Below are positions 44,038 through 54,200 of a DNA stretch of 64,000 nucleotides, piece after piece. Source of the DNA: Brenneria izadpanahii (GTDB lineage Bacteria; Pseudomonadota; Gammaproteobacteria; Enterobacterales; Enterobacteriaceae); assembly GCF_017569925.1 (NCBI RefSeq), contig NZ_CP050854.1, positions 2,480,001-2,544,000 of the forward strand, read 5' to 3'. Each line of letters begins with the position of its first letter. Position 1 is the first letter of the stretch. The translations under genes and the position numbers were made by a program. The notes beneath the pieces are model-generated. The model was not told the origin of the DNA. It did not search any database and worked only from the letters and a program-made list of their open reading frames with translations.

Positions 44038-44590
44038 TCATTTGATGCTTACAGAGCCATTCGGGGTACCTATTGCTTTTTGGATATCGCCATCCAGCCC
44101 GCAGCTTATTTAGATTTATTTGGCCGACTCTTTTCTAGCCTTGCGCTCTTGTAGTTTGGCTTTTATCCAGATGCCGACCCCAGCTAACGTACCAGCAGAA
44201 GCTCCTACTTATTAAAGAATAAAAAATATCTTTTCCCCAATAAAAAACAGAATGTCAGCTCTAAAAAATACTACTAACCTACCCTCTTTTACAGAAGATC
44301 CTAAAGTCCCAGATATAACTTTGCCGGTACCGCTACCAAGCACGGAACCTAATCCAGTTCCAATCACAGAGTTAGTCGGATTTTCACCTTTAATACCACA
44401 GCCAACCGCAGCATCGCTCATATTTATCGCCGCAGATGCCTTCCATCCTTTCCCTGTCGTGGCCGCCGTTGTCACCCCGGCCAAAATCGCATCAACATAA
44501 CTGAACTCGTCATTTCCGCTAAGCTGAACGCCTGTATTAACCGCAGTACCTATCGCCGTGTTGAGATCCATCCCTTCGGTAAAAACGACG
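44038..44590 (-). pseudogene. remnants of CdiA-type toxin C-termini
   Basis: Three pieces on the minus strand. (a) 44575 down to about 44260 reads EGMDLNTAIGTAVNTGVQLS... a glycine-rich hydrophobic CdiA-CT-like segment cut off by the XRE gene. (b) After two stops at 44211-44216, the same frame continues with GASAGTLAGVGIWIKAKLQE to a stop at 44116. (c) 44103-44038 reads GDIQKAIGTPNGSVSIK. This matches the GGDIQKAIASG motif of the pretoxin region of the large cdiA gene. These are decayed copies of CDI toxin modules. Confidence 0.55.
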
Positions 44591-44977
44591 ATGGCCGCCT
44601 CTATCAGCAGCGAAGAACAGGTATTTATGACCGCGTTGGGCAAACGGATCACCGCCTTGCGCAAGGACGCCGGACTGACCCAGGTGCAACTGGCGCAGGC
44701 GCTGAATGTCTCCCAGCAGGCCGTGCAGTCATGGGAAGCGGGCAGAAGACACATACAGATATCCGTACTGCCCGCTGTGGCACGGATATTGTCGGTTTCA
44801 CTGGAAGGTTTGCTGGGAGAGGACGCGGAGAACGCACCACGCAAGCGCGGCCCGGCATCACGGCTGGAACAGCAGATTCAGGTTATCAGCCAGTTACCCC
44901 GCAGCAGGCAGAAGCTAGTATCAGAGATGCTCGACGCCGTGATTACTCAGGCGCAACTGGCAGGAACGGACGGTTAA
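44591..44977 (+). CDS. XRE-family regulator paired with SymE-like gene (copy 1)
   Basis: 128 residues from MAASISSEEQVFMTALGKRI. Helix-turn-helix: LTQVQLAQALNVSQQAVQSW, then RKRGPASRLEQQIQVISQLP. Its 5' end interrupts a CdiA-CT remnant on the other strand. Such XRE genes precede SymE-type genes as a mobile cassette in enterobacterial Rhs/CDI loci. Here the partner follows after 87 bases. Confidence 0.8.
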   Translation: MAASISSEEQVFMTALGKRITALRKDAGLTQVQLAQALNVSQQAVQSWEAGRRHIQISVLPAVARILSVSLEGLLGEDAENAPRKRGPASRLEQQIQVISQLPRSRQKLVSEMLDAVITQAQLAGTDG

Positions 44978-45064
44978 TAAAAAGACAGGATTTTTAACGC
45001 GCCGGCAATGAGTTCGCATCTCACTGCCGACGCTCACCACAAGCAACTAACAGAGGTAGTTACT

Positions 45065-45277
45065 ATGGCTGATGCACATCATAAGTCAGAACCCGCCACA
45101 CCCCAAGCCCACAAGAGCATTGTTGGCTATCGCCCCAACGGCGGCAGGCCCAACCCGCTGCCGCAACTGACCCTCAAGGGACGATGGCTGGAGCCGCTGG
45201 GCTTTACCACCGGACAGCAGATCGAAGTGATCACCGGGCCCGGACAGTTGATCATCCGGTTGGCTGATAAAAGTTAA
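45065..45277 (+). CDS. SymE-like protein (copy 1)
   Basis: 70 residues from MADAHHKSEPATPQAHKSIV; AGAGG eight bases upstream decides this over an earlier in-frame ATG. AbrB-like SymE fold: LTLKGRWLEPLGFTTGQQIE, GQLIIRLAD. SymE of E. coli is an SOS-induced toxin controlled by antisense RNA SymR. No antisense promoter could be assigned here. Confidence 0.8.
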   Translation: MADAHHKSEPATPQAHKSIVGYRPNGGRPNPLPQLTLKGRWLEPLGFTTGQQIEVITGPGQLIIRLADKS

Positions 45278-45290
45278 CCAACTGACGTAT

Positions 45291-45322
45291 AAAGAAAAAC
45301 CCCGCCAACAAGGGCGGGGGGA
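45291..45322 (-). terminator. terminator of the orphan immunity gene
   Basis: Stem CCCCGCC (45300-45306) / GGCGGGG (45313-45319); on the minus strand GGCGGGG is followed by TTTTTCTTT. It closes the 45903-45331 unit. Confidence 0.7.
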
Positions 45323-45330
45323 TTTATTGG

Positions 45331-45714
45331 TCACCACCATTTAGGGTAATCATTAAACGCCTCGTATAATGCCTGTTTCGATTCGTCAGTTAACCTTTCT
45401 CGTCCCTTTGCTGATGTGATATAGCCATCCAAATCTTCTTTTTCACATAACCATTCAAGCCAGCCGCGCTCAGGATTTAACAGCAATTCAAAAAAACCAT
45501 TTATATCCTTAAGAACAGCTACATCACCAACCCTTATACTATCGATAAATGCATCAAAACATTGACATTCTATCCATATCTGAGAGTTAACATCTGCACT
45601 ATAGCCAAATTTTCTTACATGGATCGTAACGTCAAGCTTCATTGATGGAATATGTTCATCAAGTTCAATAACGTCCAAAGTGATATTTACAGGATCATTA
45701 ATTTCTATATCCAT
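45331..45714 (-). CDS. probable orphan immunity protein
   Basis: 127 residues, acidic, no signal or membrane segment (MDIEINDPVNITLDVIEL, ending FNDYPKWW). It directly follows a toxin fragment (TAA/ATG adjacent) and ends at a terminator. It therefore has the position of a cdiI-type gene. Family not recognised. Confidence 0.55.
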   Translation of the reverse strand: MDIEINDPVNITLDVIELDEHIPSMKLDVTIHVRKFGYSADVNSQIWIECQCFDAFIDSIRVGDVAVLKDINGFFELLLNPERGWLEWLCEKEDLDGYITSAKGRERLTDESKQALYEAFNDYPKWW

Positions 45715-45903
45715 TTAATTCGTTCCCACATAACGGGCATGAGTGGCGGTTGGTAATTCACCATCTGCACGAGGAGGTTTAATTTCTAATTGCCAACCAT
45801 CAACAGTAATTCTTTCACCATACGGCATATTATTTTTCGTTGCTGTATTTACAGCAGATTGGAAACTTCTCAGTTCTTCCTGACTGGCAAGCCTTACAGC
45901 CAC
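45715..45903 (-). pseudogene. toxin C-terminal fragment upstream of orphan immunity gene
   Basis: 62 residues (MAVRLASQEELRSFQSAVNT... GTN). No secretion, pretoxin or VENN region remains; it begins inside the integrase remnant. Read as the tail of a displaced toxin module whose immunity gene is kept. Nuclease type not recognisable. Confidence 0.45.
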
Positions 45904-45904
45904 A

Positions 45905-46305
45905 GGTGTATGCGTGACTGCTTTCGATGCCGCATATCTGCCATATGCTCTGTGGCATTACCGTGTACCGTTGGGGGCCGTCCGGCCCCTCTTCCACCGT
46001 CAGGTCGGCCGGCAGCACAGTTTCTTCTTCCCTATCCTGCTCTGCCGGATGGGGTGAGGCGTGTACCGTCTGTAATGCCCGGATGCTCACCTGCGTATAG
46101 ATTTGCGTACTCTCCACGCTGCGGTGGCCTAGCATCGCCTGTATCCAGCGCAGATCCGCGCCGTTCTCCAGCATTTGCGTCGCCATCGCATGGCGGAACA
46201 GATGACAACTGCCTTTTTCGATGCCCGAGGCTCTCAGGTACGGCACCACGGCCATCGTGATACCGTTGCTCGTCTGTCCCTCCACGCCATCCATTGCCTT
46301 ACACT
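45905..46305 (-). pseudogene. tyrosine recombinase remnant
   Basis: C-terminal catalytic part only. It includes GSCHLFRHAMATQMLENGAD (HxxR), MLGHRSVESTQIYTQV (His and Tyr nucleophile) and the tail SIRALQTVHASPHPAEQ. The N-terminal half is missing and replaced by the truncated XRE gene on the opposite strand. Downstream the frame runs into the toxin fragment. It is a relic of integration events at the CDI hot-spot. Confidence 0.75.
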
Positions 46306-46616
46306 CAGGCAAGGCCGCAGACCTGACTCAACAGGCGCTGGCCGACAGTGCGTCCATTCATGTCAACCAGATACGCCGCTATGAGGCGGGGTCGGCGCAC
46401 CCGACCTTAGACGCCCTGATCAGGCTGGCTAAGGTGCTGCATGTCTCGCTGGATGGGTTGGTGTTTGATGACCACGAGCGTGGCCCGTCTGATGATTTGG
46501 CATTGCAGTTTGAGGCGGTCAGCGGAATGCCAGAAGAAGAGCGCCGTATTATCAAGGCGTTACTGGATGGAATGATACTGAAGTACCAGGCTAAACAGAT
46601 TACTGAACGCGGTTAG
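46305..46616 (+). pseudogene. 5'-truncated XRE regulator (copy 2)
   Basis: Recognisable from LTQQALADSASIHVNQIRRY through RRIIKALLDGMILKYQAKQ, but its first ~12 residues and native start are missing at the junction with the recombinase remnant. A different XRE subtype from copy 1, again followed by symE. Confidence 0.65.
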
Positions 46617-46673
46617 GACAGGCGGCAACCTGTCCCAACCGCTCACCACAACAACTAGTTAGGAGTAGTTGAT

Positions 46674-46904
46674 ATGGCTAGGCAGCATCATAAGTCAGAA
46701 CCCGCCACACCCCAAGCATTACGACACCTGAAGGTCGGCTATGTCAGCCGTCGCCACGCAGACCGCAACGATATGACGCGCTATTACAGCCGCAGCCTGC
46801 ACCTTACCGGGCACTGGCTGGAAGCCGCGGGATTTGGGACTGATACCTCGGTAGTCATCACCGTTGAGCACGGGCAACTGCTGATCCGCATTGTGGCTGA
46901 ATGA
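46674..46904 (+). CDS. SymE-like protein (copy 2)
   Basis: 76 residues from MARQHHKSEPATPQALRHLK; AGGAG upstream. The C-terminal half LHLTGHWLEAAGFGTDTSVV, GQLLIRIVAE is the SymE domain. The N-terminal tract HHKSEPATPQA is identical to copy 1 at 45065. Confidence 0.8.
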   Translation: MARQHHKSEPATPQALRHLKVGYVSRRHADRNDMTRYYSRSLHLTGHWLEAAGFGTDTSVVITVEHGQLLIRIVAE

Positions 46905-46912
46905 CAGATAAA

Positions 46913-46944
46913 AAATCTCGGCCTGTTTTAAGGGACCGGGATTT
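46913..46944. terminator. terminator between symE copy 2 and an immunity gene
   Basis: Nine-bp arms AAATCTCGG (46913-46921) / CCGGGATTT (46936-46944) with one G-T pair. On the minus strand the stem runs into TTTTTTATCTG, so it best serves the immunity gene; it may also stop symE. Confidence 0.55.
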
Positions 46945-46955
46945 GGGATTAATGT

Positions 46956-47282
46956 TTATTTTTCAGGAAGTTCAGACCATGAGTCTAATCGGATGATAAT
47001 TTCTGTATCTTCAACGATGGCATCAAAAAAACTGGATAAACTCATAGCATGAGTTCTCAGTTTTAACAAAGCTGACAACACTGCAAGCTCGTTTCCTTTA
47101 TTTTTAGCTTGCGAAAGCAGCCTTGCCTGTTCACGTAACAGTCCTAAATACTTTTCCATCAGCTCATCAAGATCTGTTTCGTAATCAATGGATAGACGAT
47201 CTTTATCTATCGGAGAAGAGGATTTCTCCTCCAAAATAACAATAAAGTCATCCTTCATATTGCTAAGGAATAAATTATTCAT
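46956..47282 (-). CDS. probable immunity protein for orphan CdiA-CT
   Basis: 108 residues, soluble, with a long helical middle (LDELMEKYLGLLREQARLLS). It overlaps the end of the orphan toxin gene at 47282 and so is the expected cognate inhibitor. Family not recognised from sequence alone. Confidence 0.6.
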   Translation of the reverse strand: MNNLFLSNMKDDFIVILEEKSSSPIDKDRLSIDYETDLDELMEKYLGLLREQARLLSQAKNKGNELAVLSALLKLRTHAMSLSSFFDAIVEDTEIIIRLDSWSELPEK

Positions 47283-48043
47283 TATTTAGGCAACCTCCGT
47301 CCTTCTTTAATTGCAGCTTGTGTTTTTGAACTGTTGTAAGAACCATCAATATTCAGGACGGCTTTAACTTTTCCTTTACTATCAAAAACCTCAATGTGAT
47401 CTTTATGTAGTCCATCAAGATAGTACTTATCGCCTTTCGCGATATAATCTCCAACAGGTTTCTTCGCCTGATAAACACTTTGTCCCTGAAAGATCTGACT
47501 AGTTTTCTGAGCATTATCTTTCATTTGGCTACCAAAGCCAGGTTGTTTGAAAAATTCCCCCATATTTCCCACAGCACCTTTATTGGGCTGGTACTTATTA
47601 ATTCCCCCAAATGCCGCCGCTGCCGCACTCGCTACAATACCCGCCTGAACCTCATCCAGACCATATTCTTTCTGGAGCGCTTCAGAGACTTTATTTGTGG
47701 CGACAACACCTTCCACCTGCATTTGCTGCGCGTAGGTTGCTGTCAGATCGTAGACCATCTTGATAGGGATATCTTCACCCAGAGCACGGTCTATCGCCTG
47801 CTTCACCGCCAGACTATCAGCTAGCACATCACCATATTTCTGCTGGCAAGTTGTCGGACTGGTTGCACAGTCGCTGATAAGCTGTTGTTGCTGAGCGGTA
47901 CTCAGTTCCTCGTATTTCTTGATTATACCGCTACAGTCATCGCCATTTGCCTGGCAGGATTTCATTTCAGCCGACCAGGCATCTATCTGTTTACTGCTCA
48001 GATAGTTATTCTCCACAACAATACGTAATACCAGACACAACAA
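47282..48043 (-). CDS. orphan CdiA-CT toxin module (VENN start, possible colicin E3-like end)
   Basis: 253 residues beginning almost at the VENN motif (VVENNYLSSKQIDAWSAEMK), so the secretion and stalk parts are absent. The pretoxin region follows (GDIPIKMVYDL-type), then a linker. The C-terminal ~60 residues are GDKYYLDGLHKDHIEVFDSK... EGRRLPK. The D-x2-H-x2-H-x-E-V pattern and terminal Arg/Lys resemble the cytotoxic 16S rRNase domain of colicin E3-type toxins. Such orphan modules can recombine onto the full cdiA. It may be silent, as no clear start signal precedes it. Confidence 0.62.
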   Translation of the reverse strand: MLCLVLRIVVENNYLSSKQIDAWSAEMKSCQANGDDCSGIIKKYEELSTAQQQQLISDCATSPTTCQQKYGDVLADSLAVKQAIDRALGEDIPIKMVYDLTATYAQQMQVEGVVATNKVSEALQKEYGLDEVQAGIVASAAAAAFGGINKYQPNKGAVGNMGEFFKQPGFGSQMKDNAQKTSQIFQGQSVYQAKKPVGDYIAKGDKYYLDGLHKDHIEVFDSKGKVKAVLNIDGSYNSSKTQAAIKEGRRLPK

Positions 48044-48052
48044 ATAACGCCG

Positions 48053-48286
48053 TTACCGATCTCGATAATTCCTATAGCGAAGAAAGTACAACAACCATAG
48101 GCAAAATGCTCCCCACAAACCTAAAATAAAAGAGAGTTTCATTGCCCACAGCATTATTTCCAAAGAAAAATCTGAATTACTCAATGTCAGCCACTTACCT
48201 AAAATAACAATAATAAAAGATATGACAAACATAATAACAAATACTTTAACAAAGTAGCGAACCATATTGCCAATTTTATTATTCAT
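48053..48286 (-). CDS. cdiI: probable CdiI immunity protein, membrane type
   Basis: 77 residues, two hydrophobic helices (VKVFVIMFVISFIIVILGKW and MLWAMKLSFILGLWGAFCLW). It starts 2 bases after the cdiA stop. A membrane immunity protein predicts that the cognate toxin acts at the inner membrane, for example as a pore former. This is an inference from topology and position. Confidence 0.65.
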   Translation of the reverse strand: MNNKIGNMVRYFVKVFVIMFVISFIIVILGKWLTLSNSDFSLEIMLWAMKLSFILGLWGAFCLWLLYFLRYRNYRDR

Positions 48287-48288
48287 TT

Positions 48289-51200
48289 TTATTTATCACC
48301 TTCTTTAGTATCTGACACTGAGTTGCTCATAACTTCACTACTCACTCCACCACCAAACCCTCCTAACATACCTGGAATTGGACTCATTGCCCCACCTTTC
48401 AACAAATAACCAGGGCCAAAGGAATTCTCGGTATATTTCAAAGCATTCTTGCTGGCCTCCATTCCAAAGTAATTTTTAATGTACTGAGTTTCTAATTTAT
48501 TGGTAATGGCTGAGCCGATACCATAACCTACTCCAGTACCTATCATGCTACCCATCACAGCGGCTTGACTATCTTGTCCTGTAATTTGGCTAGACGCATA
48601 AGCACTACCCGCACCAATAAGTTGGTTTGAATAATAAGATTTACCGGTGGTTGCCGCACCGGTTAGCCCAGAAAACCCAAAGCTGACTAAATCAAATTTA
48701 TCTCCTGTATTTCCACTAGAGATTTGTACCAGACCATTCGCGCCATAACTTAAAGCTCCACCAACTAATTTATCACTCATCGTTGTTGACGATGTAAATA
48801 ACGATCTCCCCCCCGCAACCAATCCCCAGAAATTTTCAGGTTCACCAATAAACGCCAAAGCTCGATCACCATTAGTGGTATGACTATTAATATAATTCAG
48901 GTCATAACTGTTATTGGCTGCAACATAATCTCTTACATCCGGGTTATCCAACGAACCGTATAGCCAATCAGGCCGGTCAGCAGCCGACAGCCCGCCTTCA
49001 ACATTCCATTTAGTTTCACCACTCAGAACAACCAGAGGATCTGTCGCCAGCGTCTGTTGCAACTCTTCACGATTTTCCTTATTCAACGTGTCGTACTTAC
49101 TAATAACCGCATTACAATCGTCACCGGAAACCCTGCAAGCTGTCATTTCTTTGTCAAAAGCACGAGCCTCATCAAAGCTAAGATAATTATTCTCCACCGC
49201 ATTCCGCCCGGCCTGCGCGCCGCTGGCGGCGGAAGCGGTATCGCCAGTCGCCAGACCCGATGCTAACCCGGCGGCGAGGGTCGCTAAGGCGCTGACAGAC
49301 TGTTTTTCCTCTTCCGTGAGATCTTCCGTTTTCTTGCCCGGATACTGGTTTTCCATTATTACTTGTGCCGCCAGTTCTCCGCCCGCGGCACCGATGGCGC
49401 CAGCCGCCGCATCCTGCCCGGAAAGTTGCGCGACTACCGCGCCAACCACCGCGTGGGCCATCGCATTGGCTGCAATATCCGAGGCCGTTGCCCCGCTCTC
49501 GCCCTGAGGCATCGTGATATCTTTCACCAGTTGCGCCAGATACGGTGACGCGCCACTGGCTATCGCCTTCTGGATATCGCCGCCCGCCAACGCCTGTATC
49601 GCTGCCGTCGCCGCCTGAGCCGCCCGCTGGTAAGTCCCCCGGTACCATACTCTTCCATTGCGGTTTTGTAGCTCGCTGTTTCCGTCAGCGCTTTTTTATA
49701 AGCATCCCATTCATCTGGCGGTGCATTATCATCCGGCCGTGAAACCGTTGACTCTCCTGATGTTTCCGCCGCCTTTTGCGCCCGCAACTCGCCTTCAGTG
49801 CGCACGATATCCATCACCTGCGCGCCCAGCTCGCCGATAAGCTGAGCCTGCTTGAGCCGTTGCTGTTCTTTCTCTTTGTTAAAGATCGGACTTAACGCGT
49901 TATTCGCGTGCTCCACATCGCGGCTTAACGTCGTGATATCTTGTTGCTGATTCGCATTATCCCGGATCAGCAGGCTACCATCACTCACCGCCGCATAGGT
50001 AGTGCTGGATGCATTACCGTTGTTACCTAACGACATTAATGCGGACGGTACGTTCATCGCCAGCGTTGACAGCAGGTTTCCGTTCATTGAGGGGCTGGAG
50101 CTCATGCCGAACCCGCTGTGTTCTACCTTGAATTCGGCCTTATTGTCCACTCCGCTCCAGCCCAGCGTACCCGTATCCAGCGTGTTTTTATCCGCACTGG
50201 CGGTGGAAGCAATCACCGCCGCGTCAAGCTGGGTGTGGTTGCCGGTTTTGATGTCAAATCCTTCTTTGCCCGCGAAGAAACCGGTTTGCTGTTGCACGCT
50301 GTCGTAGTTGCTGTGCATTTTGTCCTGGCTGACGCTGAAGTAACCACTGCCGCTCATCGAACCCCAGGTGAAACTGCCGCCGGCAGACCCACTGACCTGT
50401 TTCGAGTCATAGCGATCGCTATCCTGCTGGCTTTGCAGCAGCAAATCCCGACCGGTTTGTACGTCGATATGCTCACCCGTTACCTGAGCGCCAATCAGAC
50501 GGGTATCACGCTGGCTTTCCAGTTTGACTTCGCTGCCCGCATCAACCGTGGTTTCCGACCAACTGTTACCCGCGCCCGTCTCGCGGCCTTTTGAGCCATT
50601 CACATTGGCAAAAATACTCAGTCCGGCGCTGCCGTTGCTTATCCCTAAACTGACGCCAATATTGCCGCCGCTGCTGCTGTTTTTACCGCTGAGCGTTTCA
50701 CTGTTGCGAGAAGAAAGCAGGTTGATATCCTGCGCGGCATTCATCACTACGTCATTAGCCGCCTTAAGCTGGCTGCCCGTTACCGTAATGTCTCCCTGAC
50801 GGGATTCAATCGCGATATCGTGTCCTGCGTTCAACGTCGAGCCAAAGCTCTGCTGTTGCTCCGTCGTCTGGCTGGAACGCGATGTTTGCGCCCCCAACGA
50901 AATGCTGACGCCAACAAATGACGCCGATCCTTGATCGTTCAAGTCGGACTGGCTGGCTTGATAGGCCTGGAAGCCGGATAATCCGGCTTTCATCCCCTGA
51001 AGTAACGCCAGCCGGCCGTCGCTTTCGCTTTGCGCCGCCTGAATACTTTGTACCGCGCTGTTCAGAGCGGAACCCACTACGCCCGACAACGCGACCGTCA
51101 GGCCACTGCTTTTTTGCTCAAACTGCTGCTGTTGCGTGCGCAGATCGTAGCCGGGATCGATCGTGACGTTATTGCCTGTTAACGTGATGTCTTGCCCGGC

Positions 51201-54200
51201 AACCATATCCGTGCCGCTGATATTGACGTCGTTACCCGCATTAATCGTAACCGACTGGCCGGTGCTGCCAAGGGTGCTCACGCTTTGGCTTTGCGTGACG
51301 GCCTGATCTTGCAGTTTCTGGCTGGTCGAAGTGGAACCAATAGTGAAACCAATACCGCCACTGCTGAAAAGTCCGCTCTTTTTCTTTGTATACTCTTCGT
51401 AGTGCTGATAGTTTTCCACGCTGGCAGCGGTGTTGACGTCATTATCCGCCAGTAGCGTGACCTGATTATCTCCCACCACGGACGAACCTTGCAGATTGAT
51501 ATCATGATTAGCCGCCATAGAGACGCTGTCACCAGAAAGCAGGCTGCCTTTCTCGTCCGTCTGTAACGTTTCTCTCAAGGTATGCGTCACCGTTTTCGAG
51601 AAGGTTTTCTTCTTGACTTTGGTTTCTTCAAAGAAGGAGTGCTGTGTTTCCGTCGCAGACAGCAGGTTGATGTCGTTACCGGCCTGCGCCGTCAAAGCTC
51701 CGCCGGAAATCCCTTGCGCGGCTTGGAGATTGATGTCTCTCCCTGCTTGCAGACTCAACCCTTCTCCTGCGGTCAATTCGGTACTTTGCTGCGTGATGTT
51801 TTGCTGCCAGTCAGCATGGCGTTTCCACCAGTTGCCGCTATAACTTTCTTCTTCCGCCGATAACAGATTGAGATCGCGGCCTGCCGCCAAGACGGCATCG
51901 CCTTTGGCATTCAGACCGGCCGCTTCTGCTAGCACATCGCGTCCCGCCAGCAGTTCAAGATCGCCGCCGCTCAGCAATTGCGTCGACTCTATCTCCTGAG
52001 TACGACGCTGCGCCGCGCCGCCGCCGTTGCGATTCAGCGTTTCCTCTAGGGTTTGCTGGGCGGTGAGTTGGATATCGTTCGCAGCCGTTAGCGATAGCCC
52101 CGCGCCGCCGGAAATCATGCTGGCATCAATCTGAATGTTATTGCCCGCATTGGCTTGCAGCGTACCGTCCGCGGACACCTGACTTCCCTGAACCGCGGTA
52201 TTCAATGACAATTGGCTGCGGTTCCAGTTTTGATCCAGCCGATCATTAGTCAGCGTCAGCGCTTCAATTGATACATTATTACCGGCATTCAGTGTCATAT
52301 CCTCACCGGCGCTCAGCGTTGCGGCCACGTTGCGAATATCATGACCGGCCGCCATCGTCAGGCTATTGGTCGCACTGATTGCGGCCGTTTTACCCAACTC
52401 GGTAACGGTAAGATAACCGGTTCCACTACCCGAGGAGGCGGACGCGGATGTCTGCCACTCGCGGGATTCGGTTTTATTGATGATATCGCCGTTAATGCTG
52501 GCTAGTTGCAGCGCGTCGCCTTCGATTCGGCTGCTGCTATTGGTGATATTATTTAATGCGACCAGATTCAGACTACCGTCTGATTTAAGCAGTCCGCCTT
52601 CCTGATTATCAATCGTATCGCCGCTGGCGATAGCCAATAATTCAACCGCGCTAATCGTACCGCTGTTGGTGACGCTGCCTCCCGCGCTCAGATTAAGCTG
52701 ATTGGCGACGATGGCGCTGCCTTGCACGTTATTCTTGTCGGCCTGCGCCAGATACAATTTCGGCGCCAGTACGGTTTGGCCGTTGACCTCAATATTTTCC
52801 CACCAAACAATGCTCTCGCTGAGGCTGGCGACCTGATCCGGCGTCAGGCTGACGCCCCATTGCAGATCCAATCCTTTTTGCGCCGCCGCCGCGTTATCCA
52901 GCAGCATTTGCATTTGCGATAAGTCGGATCCGGTACCGTCAAGATAGCGTTTCCCGCTCTGACTCAACACGGCATTGCTGATGTAGCGGGTGTCGAATTC
53001 GGCGTCGCCCAGAAAGCGGTAATCGTGGTCGGCATCCAGATTCAGCTTGTCCAGCAGATAGGACGATCCCAGAACCTTATCCGCTTGCGTCCATTGTGAG
53101 CTGGTTTCCATCGGCGCTATAGTTGACGGCTGTTGACCCAGCATGTTCTGCAAGTCATTGAACAGGCTGTTATCCACCTGCCCCAACTGCTCCAGTTTAG
53201 GGTTGGTGTGGATCAGATAACGGCTATCGCTGCTCGGATCGACAACCAGCAGCCCATTATTGCCCGCGGGCAGCGGATAATCCGCCAGTGGACTACTGCC
53301 TAATGCTTGTAAACCGTTACCGATGGAGTCCATCAGTTCAGAAGCCGAAAGATGGCTGAACGGCGCCGATGATTCAACGCTGATGGGCGTTGCGGCGGTA
53401 TCCGTGATGAGAGCGTTGACCGCGCCCGGTTTTTCCAATGTGATGGCCGTACTAACGGCGGTATCCTCAGTATTTAACGTAACCGATTGAGGTTTCTCGA
53501 TATTGGTCTGCGTTGGGCCATCAATCGACAGACCCGGCGATTGATCCGGAATCTGACTCGTGTTGCTTAACGCGATCGGCTCCGCCGCGCCGGACGCCGT
53601 TTGATCGGGTTTCTCTAGGTCAATCTGCCCCGGCTTTTGCAACACCAGCGCATCATTTTTCGTTAGCGATTGCGGTTCTGCATTTTCCAGCGCCGTCGTT
53701 GCGGCGCTAATCTGTTCCGCCTGCACGCCAGACTGTAACGTGGGTTCCGTCACCTGACTTAACGACACATTTTTAGCCGTCGAACTGACCGCGCTGGCGT
53801 TGCGCCCCAACGTAGCGGCATCTACGCCGCTATTACTCAGATCAACGCTGCCCGCGCTGAGCGATGCTTCGTTGCCCACCAACTGGCGCGTGGTTTGTTT
53901 CTGTAACGGCGATAGCGTCAGGGTGGAAGCCAATACCGGCGTCGTCGTGGCGGGGATAAAACCGCCGCTGCCCGGTTGCAGCGTAGTGTTGCTGATATCC
54001 TCTTTGAAATCGGCGGTGATGGCGCCGCCGGCCTGAATTAAGGCGTTGTAGCTTTCGCCGATGGTTTGTTCGTAAGTGGGGGTGCCAACTAATACGTAAG
54101 GAATGTATCCTGGGATAGAGCCCTTTTTTCTCGATTCCGGTACTAAATTTGGTTGATATTTGTATGTCAGATATTCGAGGATTGTCCCTGAATGGTATGA

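Noticed and set aside
45905..46305. functional integrase or att site of a genomic island
   Set aside because: Only the catalytic C-terminal part remains, both ends are broken, and no tRNA gene or direct attachment repeat is visible.
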